From: Bacteroidales bacterium
GTDB lineage: Bacteria > Bacteroidota > Bacteroidia > Bacteroidales > VadinHA17
Direction of reading: 5' to 3'
Length of the DNA: 64,000 nucleotides
Assembly: GCA_025454795.1 (NCBI GenBank)
Contig: JALONT010000007.1
Location: forward strand, 64,550 to 128,549
This document shows, in pieces, positions 33,023 to 40,253 of the stretch. The translations under genes were made by a program, and so were the position numbers. Numbering within the stretch: position 1 is the first letter of the stretch; each line of letters starts with the position of its first letter. The notes beneath the pieces are model-generated. The model saw only the letters and a list, made by a program, of their open reading frames with translations, was not told where the DNA came from and ran no database searches.

Positions 33023-35956
33023 TCAATATCTCTTATCAGGTTTGATTGGAAGCTTTGCCAGTTTTTCGACCTCGATTGAAGGGTACCCGAACTCTTCGAC
33101 AACTTTTCCAAGGATAAGGTATGTACCTGCACCTTTGAAAGGATACTGTTTCAGCGATTGCGGAAAATGAGTTGTATCAAAGAAACTGCCTTCAGGATCA
33201 ATAAAACAACCAAAATTCATCCATTCCTTTTTTATAGTTTTTATGTATTTGATTGTCACCAGGTGACCGACCATCCTGACACTCTTCCCTTTATGCTTCA
33301 TCATTTCACGTGCATTGATCTCACCACGATATAATGTTTCAAGCATATCAAACCATGTCATTGATACAGGGAAACTTAACAGCTCTATCTCATCATAAGC
33401 ATCATCCAGTTTATCCTGTTCCAGGTCGGGGAGGGTAAACTCTTTTACGGGAGAGGAGAAGAGAGGCCTCATCGGTTCGGGTTTGCATTTATTTATCAGC
33501 ATATGGGCTTCCCAGAGTAACTCTGCCTTTTTCTTCCCGGTAAACCTGAATGCTCCGACCCTGATAAGGAGGATCACCTGTTCCAGTCCCGGACTGACCC
33601 GTGTTATAAAGTCATTCAGATCAATGTAGGTTCCTTCAGCACAACGGTTCACTTCAATCGATGCGGCAATCTTATCTTCGAGGTTCATAATATGAATAAA
33701 CCCGAGGTATATATCTGTTCCATAAATGGTTGTCCTGTAATTGCTTTTATTAACACAGGGTTGCTGTATTGAAGCTCCGTATCTTTTTGCCTCGTGAACA
33801 TATACCCATGTACGGTAAAACCCTCCGAAATTATTAATGACGGCAACCATGAATTCAAGAGGGTAGTGGGCTTTCAGATAAAGGCTCTGGAAGCTCTCAA
33901 CCGCATACGATGCCGAGTGTGCTTTTGAGAATGAATAACCTGCAAACGATTCTATCTGCCGCCATACCTCTTTTGTAAGTTCATCACTGTATCCCTTTTC
34001 GTGGCAGTTTGAGAAGAATTTGTCGATGATCCGCTTCATCTCCTGTCTGGACCGGTACTTGCCACTCATTGCCCGGCGCAGGGTGTCGGCATCAGAAAGA
34101 TCGAGACCTGCAAAATGATGGCACACCTTAAGTACATCCTCCTGGTAGACCATAACACCGAAGGTCTCCTCAAGTTGTTTTTTCATTACCGGATGTAAGT
34201 ACTTGAATTTGTAAGGATTATGGAATCGATAGATATATTCCCTCATCATCCCGGAGCGGGCAACACCCGGTCGTATTATCGAACTTGCAGCTACAAGCGT
34301 TGTATAATCATCGCACTGAAGTTTTTGCAGAAGTCCGCGCATCGATGGACTCTCGACATAAAAGCAGCCTTTTGTTTCGCCGTTTTTCAGATACTCCTTT
34401 ATTTTCAGGTCGCTTTTGAATTTCTGTATTGCATGGATATCAACGTCAACTGAACGGTTACGGAGAATTATCTCGGCGCTTTCCCGGATATGGCCGATAC
34501 CCCGTTGACTGAGTATATCAAGCTTCTCAAAGCCGATCTCTTCAGCAGTGTACATATCCCATTGGGTAGTCGGAAATCCTTTCGGAGGCATGTCCAGTGC
34601 GGTATAGCTTGATACCGGTTCTTCTGATATAAGTATGCCGCCGGCGTGTATGCTTCTCATGTTGGGAAAGTCGGCTATCCTGTGACCGGTTGAAAAGATA
34701 ATGCTGGTTATCTCATTGCGGTTTGTTTCTGATGACGGGTTATCAATCAGTGCATCAATCTCTTCTTTCGGAAGACCATGAACTTTTCCGAGCTCCCTGA
34801 CTATTGACTTGCCCCTGAAGGTGCTAATTGTTCCGAGAAGTGCCGTATGACCGTAACCATATCTTTTAAATATATAATCGATAACCTCATCACGTTCTTT
34901 CCATGAATAGTCGATGTCGAAGTCGGGAGGACTGCTCCTTCTCGGATTTATGAACCTCTCAAAGTAAAGGTTTAGATCAATAGGGTCAACATTAGTTATT
35001 TTCAGGCAATAAGCAATAATGGAATTTGCTCCGCTTCCCCTTCCTACATGGTAGAAACCTCGTGCCATTGAGTAGCGGATAATGTCCCATGTAATGAGAA
35101 AATATGCTGAAAATCCAAGTTTGTCGATAATTTCAAGTTCATGCTTTATTCTTTTTTTTGCCTCACTGTTCTGGTTGCCATATCTGTATTTCATTCCATC
35201 CCAGGCAAGTTTCTCAAGTAGGAGTTTGTCGTCGTACCTGCTTGCTGAAAAGATCTTTTTGTTTTTATGACTTTTAAAATCAAAGGATATGTTGCAATCT
35301 TCCTGTAGTTTATTTGTATTGTCGATTATTCCGGGGTACTCTGAAAATATTTTCCTGAAGTGATCCGGAGAATACGGGAATTCATTCTCCCCGGCAAATT
35401 GCCATGGCTTCAGGTGGCTGAGCAGAATATTATTGTCGACTGCCCTGAGACTTTTATGAATGAAGATATCAGTATTGTCTGCAAATGTCACCGGATGCAT
35501 GATTACCATTTTATTCCTGTCGGAAGGAATAAGTGTAAGGATCTTGTTTATTTCTCCGGTTTTTACACCTATGCGTTCATTATCAAATAGTTTACGATCA
35601 GGATATTTCGAAAGAGAGTAAATAATGTACGATTCTGAGAATTGCGGAGCAGGGAAGGGTATCTCTGTTTTTTCGAAATTACGCTTTGACAGAAATTCAT
35701 TCAGCTCACGCATACCTTTGTTATTCCGGGCTATTCCGGTGTATTGCAACTCATTGTCATTTCTGAATTCAATGCCGGCAACCGGTTTAATATTGTTTTT
35801 GATACATTCTCCCGCGAATTCAGGTATTGCAGTAGAGTTATTGATGTCGGTAAGTGCAATGGTTTCAGCTCCTGCAGCAGCGGCTTTCAATACAAGCTGT
35901 TCAGGAGACATTGTTCCGTAGCGGAGACTGTAATATGTGTGACAATTTAAGTACAT
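33023..35956 (-). CDS. DnaE2-type DNA polymerase III alpha subunit
   Basis: A 977-residue C-family polymerase. The PHP part (residues 1-240) is degenerate: the usual LTDHxN is LTDINN at 35-40, so the metal histidine is lost. The polymerase core is intact: PDFDID at 344-349 with both catalytic aspartates, FEKLDILSQRGIG for the third, SGKYRSRQEMKR and GYSFSKAHSASYA. An OB-type domain ends the chain. Replicative DnaE of this phylum is longer, so this is a second, error-prone type like ImuC/DnaE2. It lies downstream of dinB on the same strand and is probably in one damage-inducible operon under the divergent XRE-S24 regulator, though an 180-bp repeat array now separates the two. Confidence 0.88.
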   Translation of the reverse strand: MYLNCHTYYSLRYGTMSPEQLVLKAAAAGAETIALTDINNSTAIPEFAGECIKNNIKPVAGIEFRNDNELQYTGIARNNKGMRELNEFLSKRNFEKTEIPFPAPQFSESYIIYSLSKYPDRKLFDNERIGVKTGEINKILTLIPSDRNKMVIMHPVTFADNTDIFIHKSLRAVDNNILLSHLKPWQFAGENEFPYSPDHFRKIFSEYPGIIDNTNKLQEDCNISFDFKSHKNKKIFSASRYDDKLLLEKLAWDGMKYRYGNQNSEAKKRIKHELEIIDKLGFSAYFLITWDIIRYSMARGFYHVGRGSGANSIIAYCLKITNVDPIDLNLYFERFINPRRSSPPDFDIDYSWKERDEVIDYIFKRYGYGHTALLGTISTFRGKSIVRELGKVHGLPKEEIDALIDNPSSETNRNEITSIIFSTGHRIADFPNMRSIHAGGILISEEPVSSYTALDMPPKGFPTTQWDMYTAEEIGFEKLDILSQRGIGHIRESAEIILRNRSVDVDIHAIQKFKSDLKIKEYLKNGETKGCFYVESPSMRGLLQKLQCDDYTTLVAASSIIRPGVARSGMMREYIYRFHNPYKFKYLHPVMKKQLEETFGVMVYQEDVLKVCHHFAGLDLSDADTLRRAMSGKYRSRQEMKRIIDKFFSNCHEKGYSDELTKEVWRQIESFAGYSFSKAHSASYAVESFQSLYLKAHYPLEFMVAVINNFGGFYRTWVYVHEAKRYGASIQQPCVNKSNYRTTIYGTDIYLGFIHIMNLEDKIAASIEVNRCAEGTYIDLNDFITRVSPGLEQVILLIRVGAFRFTGKKKAELLWEAHMLINKCKPEPMRPLFSSPVKEFTLPDLEQDKLDDAYDEIELLSFPVSMTWFDMLETLYRGEINAREMMKHKGKSVRMVGHLVTIKYIKTIKKEWMNFGCFIDPEGSFFDTTHFPQSLKQYPFKGAGTYLILGKVVEEFGYPSIEVEKLAKLPIKPDKRY

Positions 35957-35963
35957 ATTATAA

Positions 35964-36139
35964 AGTGGCTCAGAGGTTCAGTGGCTCAGAGGCTCAGTGG
36001 CTCAGAGGCTCAGTGGCGCAGTGGCGCAGTGGCTCAGTGGCGCAGTGGCGCAGAGGCAAAACTGGTTATTGATAATTGTAAATGCCACTCCGCCTTTACG
36101 CCGTTATGCCGTTGCGCCGTTGCGCCGTTGTGCCGTTCT
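35964..36139. repeat. inverted pair of 8-bp tandem arrays between dinB and dnaE
   Basis: Left array (35964-36057): about 11 units of AGTGGCTC/AGTGGCGC/AGAGGCTC. Right array (36092-36139): six units GCCTTTAC, GCCGTTAT, GCCGTTGC twice, GCCGTTGT and GCCGTTCT. Units of the two arrays are related when one is reversed (ACTGCGCC against GTTGCGCC), so they form an imperfect long hairpin with a 34-bp centre. The last right unit overlaps the dinB stop codon (36138-36140), and the left array begins 8 bp before the dnaE start. Confidence 0.85.
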
Positions 36140-37409
36140 AATGTCCAACTCCATACATCATATATCCCTTCAACCTTTCTTCCATCATTTCCTGCTCTTT
36201 TACAGCACTTTCGAGCTGTTTGAGGGCTTTTTCCTCTTTTTCGGTAATAGTCATAACTCCGGCGGCTCTCCGCACTGCATCGCGTCCGAAACGTTTTCTG
36301 AGCTTATCCATAGCCATATAAAGACTTACCTTCTCCGGTGTATCATCAAACATATCGAGCTGCTGAACACCTCTTACCAGGTGACTGAATCGCACACCAA
36401 TGAGCCTGATAAGCATTCGCCGCTGGTAGAGTCTTGCAAAAAGCTCTTTTGCGATATCAGTGAGCACATGGTCGAAAGAGGTATATGGTATCCTTTTCTG
36501 CAGGGTATGTGTATCAAAATCTGAATACCTTATTTTTACCGTGAGACAGGAGGTTAGCTTTTCCTGCTTTCTAAGTTCATAGGCTATCTTTTCCACCATG
36601 CTTACCAGGAGCTGGTTAAGCCTTACCATATCGGTGGTGTCTTTTTCAAATGTATGCTCGGTGCTTATTGATTTCTGTTCCGAATAGCTGATCACAGGAG
36701 TGGAGTCTATTCCGTTGGCTCTTTTCCATACTTCAATGCCGTTTTTACCCATAAGCTTTTCGAGCATTTCGGCAGGGATATTCCTTAAGGTGAATATGGT
36801 CGCTATCCCCATAGAACGGAGAACATGATAAGTCTTTTGTCCGATCATCGGGATCTTGCTTATGGAGAGCGGGTCGAGGAAGGGGAGGACTATATCTTTT
36901 TTTACTTCGATCTCTCCGTTTGGCTTTGCCTCGCCGGTCGCGATCTTTGATACGGTCTTGTTTATGGAAAGCCCGATGGATATTGGCAATCCTGTCTCCT
37001 TTATAATATACTGGCGCAGTTCATGTGACCATTGATAGCAACCGTAGAAGCGGTCCATTCCGGTGATATCGATATAGTGCTCATCGATCGATGATTTCTC
37101 ATAAAGAGGCGCTCTCCCGGCAATTATCTCTGTCACTATGTTTGAATAGTTGCTGTAAGCCTCCATGTCGCCGCGGATTATTATGGCATCGGGACACATG
37201 TTTCTGGCCATCTTCATCGGCATTGCTGAGTTTACACCGTACTTTCTGGCTTCATAACTGCAGCTTGATACCACACTGCGGTCCGATATGCCGCCTATTA
37301 TCACCGGCTTACCGGCAAGCCTGCTGTTATTAAGCCTTTCAACCGATACGAAAAAGGTGTCGAGGTCAAGATGCAGTATGGAACGGTCTATGTTGCCTGC
37401 CAGGAACAT
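36138..37409 (-). CDS. dinB: Y-family DNA polymerase IV
   Basis: Translesion polymerase of the DinB/UmuC superfamily. The 423-residue chain shows catalytic D15 and D17 (HLDLDTFFVSVE), and D109-E110 in KSSIDEHYIDI. The palm, thumb and HhH regions follow in order (PISIGLSINKTVSKIA, IPMIGQKTYHVLRSMGI), then the little finger with ending QLDMF at residues 350-354, a canonical beta-clamp-binding motif. Residues after 375 add an acidic/basic coiled tail (EKEEKALKQLESAVKEQEMMEE). The gene begins 5 bp after a 16-bp repeat array that thus includes its ribosome-binding region and ends in another array. It precedes dnaE. Confidence 0.95.
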   Translation of the reverse strand: MFLAGNIDRSILHLDLDTFFVSVERLNNSRLAGKPVIIGGISDRSVVSSCSYEARKYGVNSAMPMKMARNMCPDAIIIRGDMEAYSNYSNIVTEIIAGRAPLYEKSSIDEHYIDITGMDRFYGCYQWSHELRQYIIKETGLPISIGLSINKTVSKIATGEAKPNGEIEVKKDIVLPFLDPLSISKIPMIGQKTYHVLRSMGIATIFTLRNIPAEMLEKLMGKNGIEVWKRANGIDSTPVISYSEQKSISTEHTFEKDTTDMVRLNQLLVSMVEKIAYELRKQEKLTSCLTVKIRYSDFDTHTLQKRIPYTSFDHVLTDIAKELFARLYQRRMLIRLIGVRFSHLVRGVQQLDMFDDTPEKVSLYMAMDKLRKRFGRDAVRRAAGVMTITEKEEKALKQLESAVKEQEMMEERLKGYMMYGVGH

Positions 37410-37414
37410 AATGA

Positions 37415-37497
37415 AGTGACTAGAGTTACGAGTGACTAGAGTTACGAGTGACTAGAGTTACGAGTGACTAGAGTTACGAATGACTAGAGTTGCTATT
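37415..37497. repeat. 16-bp tandem array, left arm of the four-helix-bundle element
   Basis: Five head-to-tail units from 37418: three perfect GACTAGAGTTACGAGT, one with GACTAGAGTTACGAAT and a divergent last, GACTAGAGTTGCTATT. The first unit with its flanks (37415-37437) is repeated in inverted orientation beyond the next gene, at 37886-37908. Confidence 0.92.
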
Positions 37498-37506
37498 AAC
37501 TTTAGC

Positions 37507-37872
37507 TCACGCCTGACTATTTAAGTTTTTACCAATTGAAGCAAAAATTGCCAGCAGTTCATCGGCCTCAATGATGATTCCTTTAAGTTTTTCGTTTTCG
37601 ATCCATTGTAAATCCTTGACAATCTCCAACCAATAACATGTTTCACTGGCTTCACTTTCACAGATTTTAATTTTACTCTTAAAATCCGCTCTGCTTCTGG
37701 CTCTGACTGCCTCACGGTAATTTGCACCAATGCTAGTTCCGGACTTAGTCATTTGATTCCTTATTACCTTTCCTTCAACACTGTTAGTCAGAAGTCCAGA
37801 TAATTTAATGATTCCTATTGCAAAAGCTTTTGTCCTCTTCTCAAGCTTCCTGCTAAACTCCTTGTTTTCCAT
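37507..37872 (-). CDS. four-helix-bundle protein (S23/IVP type)
   Basis: A 121-residue all-helical protein of the four-helix-bundle family (TIGR02436) also found in intervening sequences of 23S rRNA. It has the diagnostic FSRKLEKRTKAFAIGIIKLS, the turn MTKSGTSIGANYREAVRARSRADF, KIKICESEASETCYWLEIV and a final helix ELLAIFASIGKNL. Relatives form pentamers and some bind RNA or partner with reverse transcriptases (Avd). No reverse transcriptase is near. It is enclosed by a 23-bp perfect inverted repeat (37415-37437 and 37886-37908), and within the mutagenesis cassette it separates the regulator from dinB. Function unknown. Details in the findings. Confidence 0.9.
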   Translation of the reverse strand: MENKEFSRKLEKRTKAFAIGIIKLSGLLTNSVEGKVIRNQMTKSGTSIGANYREAVRARSRADFKSKIKICESEASETCYWLEIVKDLQWIENEKLKGIIIEADELLAIFASIGKNLNSQA

Positions 37873-37885
37873 ATATTTTAACTTT

Positions 37886-37908
37886 AGTCACTCGTAACTC
37901 TAGTCACT
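37886..37908. repeat. inverted right arm of the four-helix-bundle element
   Basis: Exact reverse complement of 37415-37437, that is one and a half units of the left array. It begins 13 bp upstream of the four-helix-bundle start. Confidence 0.92.
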
Positions 37909-37940
37909 CCAAACTTTTTTCTTAAATAATTTGTTTGTTT

Positions 37941-37948
37941 CAAAACTA
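37941..37948 (-). promoter_or_regulatory. leftward -7 box of the dinB cassette
   Basis: Reads TAGTTTTG on the minus strand, a TAnnTTTG match. Its -33 region would fall in the operator at 37959-37977. Confidence 0.55.
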
Positions 37949-37958
37949 TCTTTTACTT

Positions 37959-37999
37959 TTGATTAAAAATTAATCAATATTCTGATTACAATATAATCA
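37959..37999. promoter_or_regulatory. paired operators TGATTA-N5-TAATCA
   Basis: Two palindromes with the same architecture: TTGATTA-AAAAT-TAATCAA (37959-37977) and TGATTA-CAATA-TAATCA (37983-37999), centres 23 bp apart. The second ends 9 bp before the start of the XRE-S24 gene, the first covers the -33 position of the leftward promoter, so one regulator could repress both directions. Confidence 0.72.
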
Positions 38000-38008
38000 A
38001 TTTTTATT

Positions 38009-38836
38009 ATGTACTTCGCAGCCAACATAAAATTTTTAAGAAAAAGAAGGGACAGAACACAGGATGATGTTGCTGTTGCCCTTAATCTGAAACGTTCTAC
38101 CCTGAGCGGGTATGAGAACGGGGTGGCCCAGCCGGGAATTGAAATACTGGTTTCATTTTCCAGGTATTTCAACATGTCCATCGATACCATGCTTAAGATC
38201 GATATGTCAAAACTGTCGGAAAGCCAGCTCGGCGAACTCGAGAGGGGATATGACGCATATATTAAAGGCAGCAACCTGAGGGTTCTGACTACAACAGTAA
38301 ATTCAGATAACAGGGAAAATATTGAACTTGTCCCGGAAAAGGCAAAAGCCGGATATGCTACAGGCTATGCTGATCCTGAATATATCGGTGAACTGCCAAG
38401 ATTCCGTTTACCTTTTCTTTCCGAAAAAAGGAAGTACAGGACATTTCAGCTGAAGGGTGATTCAATGCTTCCCATACCCGACGGTTCATGGGTTACAGGC
38501 GAGTTTGTACAGGACTGGAACGAAATAATCAGCGGAAAAGCTTATGTTGTCTTTACCATTAACGATGGTATAGTATTCAAGGTTGTAGAGAATAACCTTA
38601 AAACTGACGGGAAACTGGTGCTCTATTCACTTAACCCCATGTATGAACCTTATGAAGTTCATATTAATGAGGTTAAGGAATTATGGAAATTCGTGAACTA
38701 CATCAGCAGTGAGCTTCCGGAACCTGTAATGCCCGAAAAACAGCTGATACAGGCAGTTGCAACCATGAAAAACGACCTTGCAAGAATAAAGGCGAAGATC
38801 GGTAAGGATATCTCCGATATAAATGAAGTAAACTGA
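38009..38836 (+). CDS. XRE-S24 (LexA-like) repressor
   Basis: A 275-residue regulator. Residues 5-60 form an XRE HTH (FLRKRRDRTQDDVAVALNLKRSTLSGYENGVAQP). Residues 145-240 match the S24/LexA peptidase fold, with GDSMLP carrying S152 and GIVFKVV carrying K191. A114-G115 is a plausible self-cleavage site. The spacings (37 residues from A-G to Ser, 39 from Ser to Lys) match LexA (about 35 and 37). The C-terminus adds a 25-residue helical tail. It is divergent from the dinB-dnaE direction and has two palindromic operators in its leader, so it is a strong candidate for a damage-responsive repressor of these polymerases. Autocleavage is inference. Confidence 0.9.
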   Translation: MYFAANIKFLRKRRDRTQDDVAVALNLKRSTLSGYENGVAQPGIEILVSFSRYFNMSIDTMLKIDMSKLSESQLGELERGYDAYIKGSNLRVLTTTVNSDNRENIELVPEKAKAGYATGYADPEYIGELPRFRLPFLSEKRKYRTFQLKGDSMLPIPDGSWVTGEFVQDWNEIISGKAYVVFTINDGIVFKVVENNLKTDGKLVLYSLNPMYEPYEVHINEVKELWKFVNYISSELPEPVMPEKQLIQAVATMKNDLARIKAKIGKDISDINEVN

Positions 38837-38848
38837 ACAAAAAAAGAT

Positions 38849-38897
38849 CCCCTCCTGGGAGAGCCTGTCCCGCTTCGGCGGGAGGTTTGGGATGGGT
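38849..38897 (+). terminator. hairpin with TTCG loop after the XRE-S24 gene
   Basis: The inner stem CCCGC-TTCG-GCGGG at 38869-38882 is shared with 19032-19045, here flanked by GATCCCC and GGGATGGG and followed by TTTTATT. It ends the regulator transcript and faces the end of the convergent P-loop gene. Confidence 0.55.
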
Positions 38898-38907
38898 TTT
38901 ATTAACT

Positions 38908-39432
38908 CTATATATAAATCCACTTTCTTCCATCGAAGTTTATGGAAAAAGTATCCATTACCGGAAGGTCATCCAGATGAATCATAACATGAGGTAAGCT
39001 GAGTAACTCATTAATGTTTTTATTGTTAGAATTGTCAGACTTCATGATAATAAACAATCCTGGTTTAACATAATGCCGCAAAGCAGGTGATTCACAAACG
39101 ACCGGTGTTCCTTCAGGAATGAGTTTCATAATCTCACTGAAGGCATTAATCAATTCATTGTCTGTTGTTTTGGCGAAATAAACCCGGCCGGCTCCGGCTT
39201 TCAGCATCCGGGAGGTATCCTTGTTTGTCCTGTCGTTTGTCTCTTCATAAACTGAATACCCTGGTTTGCTGACAATCAAATTCAGTCCGGGAGTGGTTTC
39301 ATGAAAATGAGGGGTGATCTTAATGGCGACTATTCCAGAATCTCTGAATTGTTCTATCACCCTGCAGGCAAGGGTTGTTTTTCCGGACTTATTGCCGGTC
39401 CCTGCTATAAGTAAAAGGTTAGTGACTACCAT
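38908..39432 (-). CDS. P-loop NTPase, MobB/dethiobiotin-synthetase-like, 174 aa
   Basis: The N-terminus is a Walker A (LLIAGTGNKSGKTTLACRVIEQF) with the GxxGKT variant of the MobB/BioD/deviant-Walker group, followed by VAIKITPHFHE and a SRMLKAGAGRVYFAKT stretch. VVCESPALRHYVKPGLFIIM is the Walker B-like strand with the ESPAL motif of BioD/CobQ-type enzymes. No exact family is recognised. It is a lone gene without molybdenum or biotin genes near. The ATG at 39432 directly precedes the strand. Confidence 0.75.
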   Translation of the reverse strand: MVVTNLLLIAGTGNKSGKTTLACRVIEQFRDSGIVAIKITPHFHETTPGLNLIVSKPGYSVYEETNDRTNKDTSRMLKAGAGRVYFAKTTDNELINAFSEIMKLIPEGTPVVCESPALRHYVKPGLFIIMKSDNSNNKNINELLSLPHVMIHLDDLPVMDTFSINFDGRKWIYI

Positions 39433-39449
39433 AATGCCAGAAATAAAAA

Positions 39450-39576
39450 ACTCTGTGTTCCTCTGTTTCTTCTCCTGCTTTCGCTGAAGTTTCAGCAGGC
39501 AAAGATGTGTTAACTCTGTGTAACCTGGAAGAACTTACACAGAGTGACACAGAGAAGACACAGAGTCACACAGAGT
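39450..39576. repeat. nested inverted repeats of ACTCTGTGT type
   Basis: ACTCTGTGT occurs at 39450-39458 and 39513-39521 and its reverse complement ACACAGAGT at 39537-39545 and 39568-39576, with further GACACAGAG units between. The inner pair extends to a perfect 11-bp stem (39513-39523 with 39535-39545). A hairpin CCTGCT/AGCAGG (39474-39499) lies inside the outer pair. It fills the gap behind the convergent P-loop and YtfJ genes. Confidence 0.8.
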
Positions 39577-39597
39577 CTAAGATATAAATACTTTAGT

Positions 39598-40137
39598 TTA
39601 TTCTTTTGTCAATTCAATAATGAGCTGAATGATTTTTTCATTCTCAGTTTCCGGAATTTTACCTGTATATAGAGCCCTCACAACCCTGTTCTTGTCTACA
39701 ATCACAACACTATAGCTGTCTTTGGGTAAACCCCATTCTTTCAGTAATTTACCATCATAATCAAATAGAATTGTAGTATCATATTTTTTGGCTTTTTTAC
39801 CTGCAATCATCCTTATGAGACCATTAGGTTTCCATGTTGATTTGGTATCGACAATTCCGAAGCCCTTGAAAAAATCTTTATTTATGATCTTATCAACATC
39901 AGCAGCCTTATCGATTGCATCATTAAAAGGATCATTCATATCAGATTCATCAGGATCTACATAGTTGATCTGGAGAACCTTACCAGGCCAGGAATTCATT
40001 GTAAATTCCTTTTTGTCTGCATCTGGAAAGGTCCATTCAGGAGCTTTCATGCCAACTTCAAGCTTAGTTCCGGTCTGTCCATAAACAGAAATCATTGCCA
40101 GAGAAGCGAATAGAAAAGTGAAGGTCATTTTTTTCAT
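39598..40137 (-). CDS. YtfJ-like periplasmic thioredoxin-fold protein
   Basis: A 179-residue secreted protein with a signal peptide (MKKMTFTFLFASLAMISVYGQ) and the YtfJ pattern: VGMKAPEWTFPDADKKEF, PGKVLQINYVDPDESDMN, FFKGFGIVDTKSTWKPNGLIR, and LPKDSYSVVIVDKNRVVRALYTGKIP. It has a thioredoxin-like fold but no CxxC, so it should not be a disulfide exchanger. Role unknown. It is a lone gene divergent from typA. Confidence 0.86.
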   Translation of the reverse strand: MKKMTFTFLFASLAMISVYGQTGTKLEVGMKAPEWTFPDADKKEFTMNSWPGKVLQINYVDPDESDMNDPFNDAIDKAADVDKIINKDFFKGFGIVDTKSTWKPNGLIRMIAGKKAKKYDTTILFDYDGKLLKEWGLPKDSYSVVIVDKNRVVRALYTGKIPETENEKIIQLIIELTKE

Positions 40138-40228
40138 ACTAATGTTTTTATAATTAGATCGAAATATATGAATTTTTTATTATAAACTGATTTTCATCTG
40201 TTTTTTAAAATAATCCCGTTAACAATAT

Positions 40229-40236
40229 TACTTTTG
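40229..40236 (+). promoter_or_regulatory. typA promoter -7 box
   Basis: TACTTTTG, a TAnnTTTG match, 17 bp before the ATG. Confidence 0.6.
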
Positions 40237-40253
40237 CAGTCTCAATTTTTTCT

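Noticed and set aside
35981..36223. Frames of 72-80 codons with repeated AQRLSGSEAQW-like residues
   Set aside because: They translate the intergenic 8-bp array and the antisense of dinB; no start context or family.
37415..37497. Possible CRISPR array
   Set aside because: The units are directly adjacent with no unique spacers, and no cas genes are present. It is a simple tandem repeat.
37507..37872. Avd-like accessory gene of a diversity-generating retroelement
   Set aside because: The fold is the same family, but no reverse transcriptase or template/variable repeat pair lies anywhere in the window.
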